Positions 53,442 through 62,129 of a stretch of 64,000 bases of DNA are shown here, one piece after another; the first letter of the stretch is position 1; every line of letters begins with the position of its first letter. The notes beneath the pieces are model-generated. The model had not been told where the DNA came from and did not search any database. It saw nothing but the letters and a program-made list of their open reading frames with translations. A program made the translations under genes and the position numbers. This DNA is from JAGXRK01 sp963714415 (GTDB taxonomy: Bacteria; Bacteroidota; Ignavibacteria; Ignavibacteriales; Ignavibacteriaceae): contig CAVQOL010000003.1 in NCBI GenBank assembly GCA_963714415.1, positions 310,001 to 374,000 on the forward strand. The letters run 5' to 3'.

Positions 53442-54225
53442 CGTAACCTACAGCCCATCCTTCGCCAGAAGAATTCATGTAGAAATCTCTCAGGTCTGAT
53501 GTAGTATTGCTTACGGCTAAATTCCATTCTATACCAGCATTAGTAGTTGTATAAATTCTTCCATCGTCACCAACAACGCAACCAATATTTTCATCTATAA
53601 ATTTTATTGAATTCATTCTGTTGGTTGGGATAAGCGAATTTGACCAGTTGGTTCCACCGTCGGTTGTTTTTTTGATAACGCCATATTGATTAGCCGCACC
53701 CGCAATCCATCCATTTAATAAGCTTGTAAAGTAAACCGAAAAGTAATGTTCTGACCCTGTAGCGTATTGACTATTCCAGTGCGAACCTCCATCAGATGTG
53801 TGCAGAATTGTTTGATCCTGTCCAACAATCCAGCCATTTAACTGGTCGAAGAAGAAGACGGACAACAACTGTTTGGTTGTTCCGCTGTTGTTAAGTGGAT
53901 ACCACGTTGTGCCAACGCCATCTATATTTTGCAGAATTGTACCATTTAAACCAACAGCCCAACCATAATCACCTTTAAAGTAAACTGAATACAAATTCTC
54001 AAAATTACCCTGTTCAATTAATTGCCAGTCGGAGAGACTCTCTTTCTTCAGAATAGTACCGTGGTCACCAACGGCAAAAAATCTTCCGGGATGATTAGCA
54101 TCATCACAAATGTCCCAAAGAATGTTACCCTGCGGTAAAGGATTTTGCCAGTACCAGCCTTGTGCAAAGGAATTAAAAGTGATTATTGTAAAATGTAGAA
54201 TTAAGATTAGTGAAAGCTTTTTCAT
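53356..54225 (-). CDS. YCF48-propeller and P-domain protein, N-terminal fragment
   Basis: Start set at ATG 54225, where GGAGGAGTT immediately precedes and a signal peptide (MKKLSLILILHFTI ... SFAQ) follows; the open frame extends 147 bases further without such support. Units with YSVYFKGDYGWAVGLNGTIL, LLSVFFFDQLNGWIVGQD and IKKTTDGGTNW. Reading passes into the other frame around 53400. Confidence 0.88.
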   Translation of the reverse strand: MKKLSLILILHFTIITFNSFAQGWYWQNPLPQGNILWDICDDANHPGRFFAVGDHGTILKKESLSDWQLIEQGNFENLYSVYFKGDYGWAVGLNGTILQNIDGVGTTWYPLNNSGTTKQLLSVFFFDQLNGWIVGQDQTILHTSDGGSHWNSQYATGSEHYFSVYFTSLLNGWIAGAANQYGVIKKTTDGGTNWSNSLIPTNRMNSIKFIDENIGCVVGDDGRIYTTTNAGIEWNLAVSNTTSDLRDFYMNSSGEGWAVGYDGTIIHTTNYGNTWSVQTSPTNQYYLWN

Positions 54226-54529
54226 AACTCCTCCAGTGAATAATTTTCTCAGTGATAAAATAGACTGACCACAGAGAATATTTATATCGCTGCGCCTTAG
54301 TGGGGAGTATGGAGAAATGAAGAGAAAATAAGAATATTTCAACCGGACAGCCCAAAAAGGTCCAGAGGTCAAAAGTTTGAATTATTTGCTTTTAAATTGC
54401 AAATCATCTTGTCAAATGTCAAGAAAAATAAGCTTAAAATTTGACAACTGTATTTAATTAACAATAAAGCCCAGCCTTCCATTATGCAGGCATTATTTAT
54501 TGGGAGCTTTATAAAAAGTTAAAATATTT
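54226..54529. other. Intergenic region with a weak terminator candidate
   Basis: ATAAAGC (54464-54470) / GCTTTAT (54506-54512) pair, extended by CCA/TGG with a bulge; the minus strand continues AACTTTTTATAAAGC on the promoter side, so support is modest. On the minus strand CTTGACATTTGACAAG (54410-54425) lies about 190 bases before the gene start and recalls the TGACA motifs at 19-23 kb. Confidence 0.35.
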
Positions 54530-54799
54530 TTATTTCATTAAAATCATTTTCTTTGTGTTAGCATAATCTCCAGCTTTTAGTTGATAGAAATATACTCCAC
54601 TTGGTAAAGACGCATCGCGATGCGTCTCTACAGAATTGAATTCAACTTCATATATACCTGCTGGTTTATATTCATCAACTATCGTTGAAACTAAATTTCC
54701 CAAAACATCATAAACTTTAAGCGTTACCTGCGTGTTACTGGATACTTGATACTGGATTCTGGTTGATGGATTAAACGGATTTGGAAAATTCTGTTCCAA
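54530..54799 (-). CDS. Repeat protein, C-terminal fragment with T9SS domain and palindrome insert
   Basis: Last piece of the broken gene 54530-56628. NFPNPFNPSTRIQYQVS, then VYEVEFNSVETHRDASLPSG and VYFYQLKAGDYANTKKM. The segment SVETHRDASL is encoded by a 20-bp perfect palindrome and fills the loop between strands. Confidence 0.83.
   Translation of the reverse strand: MEQNFPNPFNPSTRIQYQVSSNTQVTLKVYDVLGNLVSTIVDEYKPAGIYEVEFNSVETHRDASLPSGVYFYQLKAGDYANTKKMILMK
54604..54631. repeat. Palindromic repeat inside a coding sequence (agacgcatcgcgatgcgtct)
   Basis: AGACGCATCGCGATGCGTCT at 54608-54627 is its own exact reverse complement, flanked by GTAA and CTAC. In frame on the minus strand it yields VETHRDAS in the sorting-domain loop. 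Confidence 0.8.
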
Positions 54800-54978
54800 T
54801 GAAAAATCATCCGGATATGTATTTGGGCTGTCAGTTATTCCTGTTATAATTTCTGAAAGAGGACGATACCAGACACCACTTGTTTCTGTTCCCGCAAAAA
54901 GAATAGAGTCTCTTACAAAAAGTGAATTTACAGTATAAGTCTCCCAAACCAGTATTAATTGCAGACCAGCTTAAGCCG

Positions 54979-55299
54979 TCATCCGTGGAATAGTAAGACA
55001 CCATGATCAGTTATTCCTACAAAAAGATAATTTTCTTTTACAATTATTGTGTTCATTGGTCTGCCAGGTAATCCTATATTTGCAAGGCTCCAGTTTGCCC
55101 CATCGTCGGTTGAAAGATAAATTGAACCTGTTGTTCCAACAAAGATTTTGTCGTCTTTAACTGCAATACAACGAATAAAAGTGTTTGTTAAACCAGTATT
55201 GATTGCATTCCAGTTTGTGCCGTTATCGGTTGAAATAAACATACCGTCATTTGTTCCGGCAAATAGATTTGAATTAAAGTAATACAAGGTCATATACAT
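54979..55299 (-). CDS. Repeat protein, fragment 4
   Basis: YYFNSNLFAGTNDGMFISTD, NGTNWNAINTGLTNTFIRCI and IYLSTDDGANWSLANIGLPG: the same 41-residue unit as the N-terminal fragments. Between it and the sorting domain lies a further broken stretch (54800-54978). Confidence 0.75.
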   Translation of the reverse strand: MYMTLYYFNSNLFAGTNDGMFISTDNGTNWNAINTGLTNTFIRCIAVKDDKIFVGTTGSIYLSTDDGANWSLANIGLPGRPMNTIIVKENYLFVGITDHGVLLFHG

Positions 55300-55444
55300 A
55301 CAAATTTGTTAATCCGTTATTAACCGTATGTCCAGTTCGAACCATAATTGGATGAGTAATAAACACCGCTACCGTGAGTGCCTAACGAAGATGTCTGTGC
55401 CATTAATTATTATAGAATAGACTTGAGTATTAGAAGAGATTTCG

Positions 55445-55660
55445 CTATTGATAGCAAGACCAGTTATTACCATTGTTAGTAGAAAGAAAAATACCACCAC
55501 CAGTGCCTGCAAAAATATCCAAACCATCTGTTGCAAGCGAGTAAACAACCGGGCTGGATAAACCATCACTCACTCTATTCCAATTTAGTCCGTTATCTGA
55601 AGATAGAAAATACTCCTCCACCATAAGTACCGGTAAATAGATACGAAGAATTTTCAGCAA
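55445..55660 (-). CDS. Repeat protein, fragment 3
   Basis: YFLSSDNGLNWNRVSDGLSS and VYSLATDGLDIFAGTGGGIF show two more units. The stretch 55661-55790 before it needs several frame changes (LYSEPYLFAGT, WADVNHNLINTKIYTFAEN). Confidence 0.72.
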   Translation of the reverse strand: MLKILRIYLPVLMVEEYFLSSDNGLNWNRVSDGLSSPVVYSLATDGLDIFAGTGGGIFLSTNNGNNWSCYQ

Positions 55661-55790
55661 AAGTATAAATTTTTGTATTTATTAGATTGTGGTTAACATC
55701 TGCCCAGTTGTCTACCATTATCAGTTGAAAGAAAAACTCCACCGGTGTGCCTGCAAATAAATATGGTTCACTATAAGCTAAAGATATAAT

Positions 55791-56246
55791 CTAGGGAATA
55801 GTTAATCCATTATTTACTGGATTCCAACTTGTTCCGTTATTAGTAGAAAGGAACATTCCACCATAAGTTCCAACAAAAATATTCTGGTTATTAAAAGCAA
55901 ATCCATTAATTGAAAGGTTTGTTAAACCAGAATTAACCTGGGCCCAATTTGTTCCGTTATTTGTTGAAAGAAACACACCCTGGTTAGAAGTTCCCGCAAA
56001 AATATTAGTACCGTTAATAGCAAGAGAATAAATATACAGTCCTGTCAAACCGGTATTAACTGCATTCCAATTTGCTCCGTTATCGGATGAGTAAAATACA
56101 CCACCGCCAAAAGTACCTGCAAAAATATCTGAACCGCTTCCGGCAAGGGAATAAATTTGATTGACTGTTAAACCGTTATTTATTGCTGTCCAGTTTGCTC
56201 CGTTATCAGTTGAACGAAATACACCGTCGCCCCAATGTTCCTGCAA
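55791..56246 (-). CDS. Repeat protein, fragment 2
   Basis: 151 residues with nearly four units of the pattern VFxSTDNGxNWxxVNxGLTxxxIxSLAxxGxxIFAGTxGGG. Joined to fragment 1 by one added base near 56240 (FAGTLG / WGDGVFRSTDNGANW). Its beginning is not a true start. Confidence 0.8.
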   Translation of the reverse strand: MQEHWGDGVFRSTDNGANWTAINNGLTVNQIYSLAGSGSDIFAGTFGGGVFYSSDNGANWNAVNTGLTGLYIYSLAINGTNIFAGTSNQGVFLSTNNGTNWAQVNSGLTNLSINGFAFNNQNIFVGTYGGMFLSTNNGTSWNPVNNGLTIP

Positions 56247-56628
56247 AAATATCTGTCCCGATTACAACAAGACTATTTATCGAGTTGTTTGTCAAACCAT
56301 TATTAACTGCTGTCCAGTTTACTCCATTATCAGTTGAACGAAACACTCCGCCGCCCCACGTTCCTGCAAAAAGATTAGAACCATTTACGGCTAGAGCTTC
56401 AATATTTTTATTTGTTAGCCCGGTATTAACTGCTGTCCAATTTCCACCGTGGTCTGTTGAAAGAAACACGCCGCTTCCCTTGGTTCCTGCAAAAGTATTA
56501 GAACCAATTACGGCAAGAGAATAAATTTGTCCGCCGTAAGGTCCGTTTGTTTGCAGCCATTGTGCTTGTACAGTGCTGCCAATAAATATGAAGATTTCTA
56601 AAAACAGAATAGCAATATACTTTTTCAT
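56206..56628 (-). CDS. Repeat protein, fragment 1: signal peptide and first 41-residue units
   Basis: Opening piece of 54530-56628. MKKYIAILFLEIFIFIGSTV then QAQ form the signal peptide; then units such as GLTNKNIEALAVNGSNLFAG and VFRSTDNGVNWTAVNN. At DNA level units repeat about every 123 bases. GGAGGAGTC precedes ATG on the minus strand. The whole gene has at least seven breaks in 2.1 kb, the highest density in the window. Predicted secreted BNR-like propeller. Confidence 0.83.
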   Translation of the reverse strand: MKKYIAILFLEIFIFIGSTVQAQWLQTNGPYGGQIYSLAVIGSNTFAGTKGSGVFLSTDHGGNWTAVNTGLTNKNIEALAVNGSNLFAGTWGGGVFRSTDNGVNWTAVNNGLTNNSINSLVVIGTDIFAGTLGRRCISFN

Positions 56629-56686
56629 GACTCCTCCTGTAGTAATTATTCTAATTAAGTAATTCTATAATAAACTTTGTAAATTT

Positions 56687-57676
56687 TTATTTGATTAGAA
56701 TCATTTTCTTTGTGTTCACATAATCCCCAGCTATCAACTGATAGAAATAAATTCCACTACTGAGATTCCCGCTTTCGCGGGAATGACGATTGGGATTAAA
56801 TTCAATTTCATATCCTCCAGCAGGTTTATCCTCATCAACAAGTGTTGCAACTTCTCTTCCAAGTAAATCAAAAACTTTAAGCGTTACCTGCGTGAAACTG
56901 GATACTTGATACTGGATTCTGGTTGATGGATTAAATGGATTTGGATAGTTCTGATAAAGCATAAAAATCTGTGGAGTGGAAATAGGCTCTTCAACATTTA
57001 CGATGTTTAACATATATCGAGCAATATTAACAAGAACTTGTTTTACTTCAGTAGTCCATACACTGTCTCCATCATATTGTCCTGCCATATTCCAGTGGAT
57101 AATTTCTCCAGAGCCGTATTGGCCAAGAACAACTGCATCCCCGCTTGAAGATCCTGTAAAAATTGTTACCGCCTGTTTTGCTGGAGTGGTATCACGAATC
57201 GTTAAGCTGTAAGACCAGTCCACAGGAACTACAAAGGAATCAGGAAGATCGATACTTAACGGATGATTAATATTTTTGTAATACATTTCCTCATCATATC
57301 CATAATCATCATTATAGACAATTGGAAGAATTTCATATATCAACGGATAATAATCATACTCACCGTAAGCAATCCATTCAGTAGTAAGTAGTTTCCCTCC
57401 ATTAAAAACGTAATCGCATATTATTTGTTGAACAGAACTATCCATTGATTCCCCATAATCCACACCACACAGGAAAATGACTAATCCATACTGATTAATT
57501 CCCGAACCCGTATACTCCCAATAATTTCCTCCAAGAGTAGTGTTAATACCATTGGAAGTTAATATAGTATTTACACTGTCTTCTGTCCCATTATCCTCAA
57601 GTATAAGAACTGATTGGGATAAAACAGAGATTGAACAAAATAAAACAATAAAAAAAATGCTAATAAAATTTTTCAT
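56687..57676 (-). CDS. Secreted ThuA/GATase-like domain protein with T9SS domain and palindrome insert
   Basis: 329 residues, intact. Signal peptide ending VLSQ; residues 22-215 form a Rossmann-like class I amidotransferase/ThuA-type domain: SVLILEDNGTEDSVNTIL, LVIFLCGVDYGESMDSSV, YVFNGGKLLTTEWIAYG, VVLGQYGSGEIIHWNMAGQY and VLVNIARYML. No catalytic cysteine triad is evident. Sorting domain NYPNPFNPSTRIQYQVS, then NPNRHSRESGNLSSGIYFYQ where RHSRESGN comes from the palindrome at 56764-56787. Confidence 0.83.
   Translation of the reverse strand: MKNFISIFFIVLFCSISVLSQSVLILEDNGTEDSVNTILTSNGINTTLGGNYWEYTGSGINQYGLVIFLCGVDYGESMDSSVQQIICDYVFNGGKLLTTEWIAYGEYDYYPLIYEILPIVYNDDYGYDEEMYYKNINHPLSIDLPDSFVVPVDWSYSLTIRDTTPAKQAVTIFTGSSSGDAVVLGQYGSGEIIHWNMAGQYDGDSVWTTEVKQVLVNIARYMLNIVNVEEPISTPQIFMLYQNYPNPFNPSTRIQYQVSSFTQVTLKVFDLLGREVATLVDEDKPAGGYEIEFNPNRHSRESGNLSSGIYFYQLIAGDYVNTKKMILIK
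56764..56787. repeat. Palindromic repeat inside a coding sequence (attcccgc/gcgggaat class)
   Basis: ATTCCCGC (56765-56772) / GCGGGAAT (56777-56784) with a TTTC loop, ending GAC. In the minus-strand frame it reads RHSRESGN, a peptide string widely produced by this type of dispersed repeat (compare Neisseria dRS3: ATTCCCnnnnnnnnGGGAAT). Confidence 0.85.
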
Positions 57677-57726
57677 TTATCTTCTCCTCTAAAAAGTGCA
57701 ACCTATACTGTTTAATAATTCAAAAA

Positions 57727-58695
57727 TTATCTAAGTAATACCATTTTTTTTGTTTGAGTATAATTACCAGCACGAAGCTGATAGAAATATATTCCAGAAC
57801 TTAAATTCTTCATTGTAAATTGTACATCGTACATTCCTGCTGGCTTGTATTCATCTACCAATGTAGCAACTTCATTTCCTAAAACATCATAAACTTTTAA
57901 TGTAACTTGATTGCCAATCGGTGACTGCCAACTGATTTTAGTACTCGGATTAAATGGATTGGGGTAGTTTTGATTTAACTCAAATGAAACAGGTTCAAAA
58001 TTAATTTCATCTACGTCAGTAACAGTTGATGTTGTGGTTTTAAATATAGACATACCATTTGTTCCCGCATAAAGATAATCATCAGCATCAACTGCAACAG
58101 ATCGGATATCCATTATTGGTAATCCGGTATTAATTTGTTCCCAGGTTTCACCGAAATCTGTAGAGCGCGAAACTCCATCGCCATAATTGTATGTTCCGCA
58201 GAATAAATGTCCTAGTGAATTTTCGGCGAATTTAGAAATATTGCTTCCTACAATGGGCATGGAAGACCATGTTACGCCGTTGTCTGTCGATTTGTATTTT
58301 TCAGCATAAATATAATCATTGCTGCCTATAAACAGCGAACCGATATATGGATAAAGCGAAGTCCCTATGTTGGTCCATAATGTATCTCCACTCAACTTTC
58401 GCCACATTCCCCCTCCCCAAGATGCCGCAATTATGTCTCCATTGGAATTTATACCTACTTCACCTGGACCAAAAGTTAAATTGTATCGAATATCTGTCCA
58501 GCTAACGCCATCATCGGTTGAAATATGGCATATGCTTCCCATTCCCGAACCTGTTGCTACAATTTCTCCACTTGGACCATAAGCTAAACCGTTAATTGCC
58601 AGGGCAGTTGGAAAGTTATCTACTCTTGCCCAGCTTTCTCCATTGTCCGTAGAACGAAATACTATTCCATTCAGGACTATCATTTGTTCCTGCAA
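57727..58695 (-). CDS. BNR-like propeller protein, C-terminal fragment with T9SS domain
   Basis: Continues the gene 57727-59848. Enters near 58673: the upstream frame FAGTNDS is followed by LNGIVFRSTDNGESWARV once one C of CC is dropped. Units such as AYGPSGEIVATGSGMGSICH and INSNGDIIAASWGGGMWR. Ends with NYPNPFNPSTKISWQSPIGN ... SSGIYFYQLRAGNYTQTKKM. Confidence 0.86.
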   Translation of the reverse strand: MQEQMIVLNGIVFRSTDNGESWARVDNFPTALAINGLAYGPSGEIVATGSGMGSICHISTDDGVSWTDIRYNLTFGPGEVGINSNGDIIAASWGGGMWRKLSGDTLWTNIGTSLYPYIGSLFIGSNDYIYAEKYKSTDNGVTWSSMPIVGSNISKFAENSLGHLFCGTYNYGDGVSRSTDFGETWEQINTGLPIMDIRSVAVDADDYLYAGTNGMSIFKTTTSTVTDVDEINFEPVSFELNQNYPNPFNPSTKISWQSPIGNQVTLKVYDVLGNEVATLVDEYKPAGMYDVQFTMKNLSSGIYFYQLRAGNYTQTKKMVLLR

Positions 58696-59848
58696 AAAGA
58701 TATCCGTTGCTTTTTTTCACAATCAAAGCCCGGACATCATAGTTACCAAGTCCATTATTAATTGGTTCCCAGGTTATACCTAAATCTGTTGAACGACTCA
58801 TGCCCCATACACTAGTGAATATATCATCATTAGAATTTATAGCAATTTTCCTTACACCTGCAACATATAATCCAACCTGCATCCAGCTTTCACCCTCATC
58901 TGTAGATCGATAAATTCCACCACCGTCTAATCCTGCATAAACATCACCGTTTAATGCAATGTGCATAGACCGAACATAGTAGTGCCCGAGCCCAGAATTA
59001 TTTTGATTCCATGTGTCACCATTATCGGTAGACTTCCAGATTCCGTAGCCCCAGCTGCCGACAATTATATCTCCATTATTATTTATCACTATATTTTTGC
59101 TGAAGTTAACCCTGAATCCTGGTTTTACAAAAGACCAGCTATCTCCATTGTTTGTTGATCTGTAAATCCCAGAGGTTGAAGAGTATTCACCCCAACTTCC
59201 AGCAAATATATGTCCGCTATCATTTATTGCAATGGATCGAGCTTCGTCTGATAACCCATTATTTAATGCAGCCCAATTATACCCATTGTCTGTAGAACGA
59301 TATGCAGGTTGCCCGGCAAGAAAAATATGGCCGCTATCATTTAATGCAATGTCGTTTACACCGCCAAGGGGAATGAATCCTGGTACCCAGGTTTCTCCAC
59401 CGTCGGTTGATCTGTGATATTGTTGGTAACCAGTATGAGCAGCAAATATTTGTCCGCTATCTATTTCTGCCAAGCATTTCGTACCGAGATTTGCAACTGA
59501 AGACCATGAATTTCCGCTGTTTGTTGATTTGTAAATTATTGAACCAATATGACTAATTGTACCGATAAAAATATGTCCGCTGTCATTAACAAGAATACAT
59601 TCAATCTGTCTGTCGGTTAAATATATTCCATCGCTTGATTGATGCCAAAGCATCCCTCCGTCAGTGGAGCGGTAAATTCCTTTCTGATTATAATCGGAGC
59701 CTGCAAAAATATTACCGTCTGCAGTTGAGGCGAAAGATAAAGCTGTTCCGCCGTGTGGCCCATTAAGTTGCTGCCAGGAAATTGTTTGTGGGAGTAAAAA
59801 AGAATTGAAAAAGAAAAAGGCAAGAAAAACCGGTAAAGAACTTTTCAT
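58616..59848 (-). CDS. BNR-like propeller protein, N-terminal fragment
   Basis: 410 residues. Signal peptide ending LLPQ, then repeats with STDGGxxWxxxxxG and AxNDSGHIFxG (INDSGHIFAGSWGEYSSTSG, NNNGDIIVGSWGYGIWKSTD, LNGDVYAGLDGGGIYRSTDE), a hallmark of the 'sensor-like' BNR propellers frequent in Ignavibacteria. GGAGGGTGTT precedes ATG. Extracellular; function unknown. Confidence 0.87.
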   Translation of the reverse strand: MKSSLPVFLAFFFFNSFLLPQTISWQQLNGPHGGTALSFASTADGNIFAGSDYNQKGIYRSTDGGMLWHQSSDGIYLTDRQIECILVNDSGHIFIGTISHIGSIIYKSTNSGNSWSSVANLGTKCLAEIDSGQIFAAHTGYQQYHRSTDGGETWVPGFIPLGGVNDIALNDSGHIFLAGQPAYRSTDNGYNWAALNNGLSDEARSIAINDSGHIFAGSWGEYSSTSGIYRSTNNGDSWSFVKPGFRVNFSKNIVINNNGDIIVGSWGYGIWKSTDNGDTWNQNNSGLGHYYVRSMHIALNGDVYAGLDGGGIYRSTDEGESWMQVGLYVAGVRKIAINSNDDIFTSVWGMSRSTDLGITWEPINNGLGNYDVRALIVKKSNGYLFAGTNDSPEWNSISFYGQWRKLGKSR

Positions 59849-60054
59849 AACACCCTCCGAACAGTAAAATATAAGTGAAAAATGGTGTTTTTAGTCTGCT
59901 TCGTGAGGGTGTTCAGCATTAGTGCAAATGCTGAGCAGCGAAATAATACCTAACTCTGAAATCTGACCCTCTCGGAGTAGAAAATATTTCCCATTGCAAC
60001 ATTTGAATATTCTTGTTTAATGTCAAATACTATTCATTGAGCAATGGCAAATAA

Positions 60055-60089
60055 AAAAAGCCACAACTTTCAAAAAGATTGTTGTGGCT
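60055..60089 (-). terminator. Intrinsic terminator of the sialidase-like gene
   Basis: AGCCACAAC (60059-60067) / GTTGTGGCT (60081-60089), 13-base loop, followed on the minus strand by TTTTTTTATT. An identical hairpin is at 62412-62442. Confidence 0.88.
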
Positions 60090-60120
60090 TAAGAAGCTAT
60101 ATGAACTTATGAAATAATTT

Positions 60121-60363
60121 TTACTTCATCAGGATCATTTTCTTACTGCTTGTAAAGCTGCCTGCAATTAATCTGTAGAAGTACACACCACTAGTTAACT
60201 TTGAAACACTTCCTCCAAAGGTGGATCCGCCTATGGTGGAAAAATCCACTTCGTAAACTCCTGCTGGTTTATATTCATCAACTAACGTTGAAACCAAATT
60301 TCCCAAAACATCATAAACTTTAAGCGAAACATTGCCGCTTACTGGCAACTGATAACCGATCAC
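60121..60363 (-). CDS. Sialidase-like propeller protein, C-terminal fragment with T9SS domain and palindrome insert
   Basis: Last piece of the gene 60121-61899. VIGYQLPVSGNVSLKVYDVL follows NPFNPS of the preceding frame; two extra bases (or one missing) lie at the join near 60368, the only break here not of the plus-one type. The loop segment STIGGSTFGGSVSKL before TSGVYFYRL contains a degenerate tccgcc/ggcgga palindrome (60225-60239). Confidence 0.82.
   Translation of the reverse strand: MIGYQLPVSGNVSLKVYDVLGNLVSTLVDEYKPAGVYEVDFSTIGGSTFGGSVSKLTSGVYFYRLIAGSFTSSKKMILMK
60221..60248. repeat. Palindromic repeat inside a coding sequence (tccgcc-tnt-ggcgga class)
   Basis: GTGGATCCGCCTATGGTGGA then AAAATCC. 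Core TCCGCC/GGTGGA with one wobble. The same core and flank occur at 62244-62262 (GGTCCGCCTGTGGCGGAAAA). Confidence 0.6.
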
Positions 60364-61367
60364 GGTTGACTCGGATTAAATGGATTAGGATAATTCTGAT
60401 AAAGTGAAAAACTATTTATGATGGTAGATTCAGAATAAACATTTACGGTACTTGTAGTATCGGTTATATAACTGTAATAAACATCTTGTTCACCATTAAA
60501 CGTAGCTGCCCATGCCAGGTTAGCGCCATTACTATCTGAAACCATATCGAAGTAATCACCCATCTTATTCTGGTTCGGCCAGCCAACGTGGGGATCGAAA
60601 TAATCAGAAAGTTTTTCGTTTGCCGACCAGCTTACACCTCCGTCTTTTGAATTTGAGTAATATAAAGCTGATAAATAAGTTCCGGGATTATCCCGAGTAT
60701 CCAGCCATACTACATCAATTCGTCCGTTTGGAGCAACCGACATAGTACCGAACCACTGATATGCCGTAGTATTGGAATCATCATTAATTTTAATCGGCGA
60801 ACTCCAGTTAACACCTCCATCTGTACTGCGAGTAAACATTACATCTAGTGGGTCAGGATTAGAATTTCTATCAACAGAGCATAGTAAGTAAACATTGCCG
60901 TGATAAGGACCGTTAGAAGTGTCAGTCGCTATTAACGTTTGTCCGAGTAAGCCACCAGGATTGGGTCCACGGCCACTTGAAATAGAGCCATCCAGATCTA
61001 CAATTGTAGTCATATCCCATACTATTGTTTGATCGGAGAACTGCGCATTTGTAGATATTGCAACCACGAAATTATTTCCGGTTCTTCCGCCGATATAAAG
61101 TTCACCGTTAGGTCCAACCATAAGGGTACCCCAGGAAGGATCATCGGGGATTGTAATACAATCTTCAAAACTTCCACCGCCATCGGTTGATCTAGTAAAA
61201 AAACCGGGACTACAGAAGCTGTAATAAGAATTCCAGAAGGAATAATTATTTCCAGTTCCGGGTCCACCAGTTTTATCTATTGTCATCCATTGTTTATCTC
61301 CGCCCTGAGCAAAAGTTCCGCCATCCCAGGAGGATCCTCCATTGTTTGATTTAAATACATGACACAT
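60360..61367 (-). CDS. Sialidase-like propeller protein, main fragment
   Basis: 335 residues of a six-bladed sialidase/BNR fold: FKSNNGGSSWDGGTFAQGGD, FFTRSTDGGGSFEDCITIPD, MFTRSTDGGVNWSSPIKIND and YYSNSKDGGVSWSANEKLSD are Asp-box units (SxDxGxxW), with VAPNGRIDVVWLDTRDNPG between. Asp-boxes are structural; the arginine triad of true sialidases is not demonstrable, so enzymatic activity is uncertain. Ends NYPNPFNPS before the break. Confidence 0.85.
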   Translation of the reverse strand: MCHVFKSNNGGSSWDGGTFAQGGDKQWMTIDKTGGPGTGNNYSFWNSYYSFCSPGFFTRSTDGGGSFEDCITIPDDPSWGTLMVGPNGELYIGGRTGNNFVVAISTNAQFSDQTIVWDMTTIVDLDGSISSGRGPNPGGLLGQTLIATDTSNGPYHGNVYLLCSVDRNSNPDPLDVMFTRSTDGGVNWSSPIKINDDSNTTAYQWFGTMSVAPNGRIDVVWLDTRDNPGTYLSALYYSNSKDGGVSWSANEKLSDYFDPHVGWPNQNKMGDYFDMVSDSNGANLAWAATFNGEQDVYYSYITDTTSTVNVYSESTIINSFSLYQNYPNPFNPSQP

Positions 61368-61377
61368 ATAATCCGGA

Positions 61378-61899
61378 TTATATTGTCAAACTATTATAAT
61401 AAAAATTTCCATCAGCATCGGAATCCAGTACCGGATCTGAACGAAATACACCGGGTTCGATTACATCGGGAAACGTCCAGGTCTGTCCACCATCCGTAGT
61501 AAATCCATATCCAGCCTGACGGAAATTACTTGTAATTGTGTTGAATTGCCGCCACCCAATTGCCATTCTATTCGGATCATTTCTATCAACAGCAATTGAA
61601 GGTTCATTTGCAGCATCTCCAACTATGTTTAGCCCGCTCTCATCAACATTTACCTGAACAGTAGAAATACTACTCATTGAGTATTTATACGCCGGTGATT
61701 TTTCCTGATTTTTTCTTAAAATTGGGACATAATCATCGTCTTTAATTTCGTGATGTGCGGTAGGATCAGGTGCCTTACCTTTTTTTTGTTCGTTAGTTTG
61801 AGAAAAGATTAGATTTGGTGATATGAGAAAAACTATAACCAGAATTAAAACTAATTTAATAATATTATAATAATTTTTCTTCTCAAATATGTGATTCAT
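61378..61899 (-). CDS. Sialidase-like propeller protein, N-terminal fragment
   Basis: 173 residues. N-terminal hydrophobic signal (LVLILVIVFLISPNLIFSQ), pro-like spacer, then GDAANEPSIAVDRNDPNRMA and GYGFTTDGGQTWTFPDVIEP, the entry strand and first Asp-box of exo-alpha-sialidase-like proteins. Passes to the main fragment near 61372 (DADGNFYYNSL / YNPDYMCHVFKSNNGG). Confidence 0.84.
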   Translation of the reverse strand: MNHIFEKKNYYNIIKLVLILVIVFLISPNLIFSQTNEQKKGKAPDPTAHHEIKDDDYVPILRKNQEKSPAYKYSMSSISTVQVNVDESGLNIVGDAANEPSIAVDRNDPNRMAIGWRQFNTITSNFRQAGYGFTTDGGQTWTFPDVIEPGVFRSDPVLDSDADGNFYYNSLTI

Positions 61900-62129
61900 A
61901 TTATTCCTCCAAATTTAGATTTCGGAAGTTGTGAAATTTTATTTTAACCATAATTTACAAACAATATTATTGTTCTACTCCAATATTGCAATACTATTTA
62001 TTAGTATTTATTAAAAAGGGATATCAATGTTTGAATCATTATTGAATAAATCATAAAAAGCCGCTTAGCTGAAGTATAAGAAATCGGCGTATAAAATTTA
62101 TATCTGACTCTGTACTTTTTTTATTTCCA

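Noticed and set aside
55369..55569. 66-codon minus-strand frame in the repeat protein
   Set aside because: The conserved repeat is read in other frames over this stretch; this one is a by-product of the frame breaks.
60360..61899. Calling the Asp-box protein a true sialidase
   Set aside because: Only structural Asp-boxes are visible; the arginine triad and nucleophilic tyrosine cannot be identified in the broken frames.
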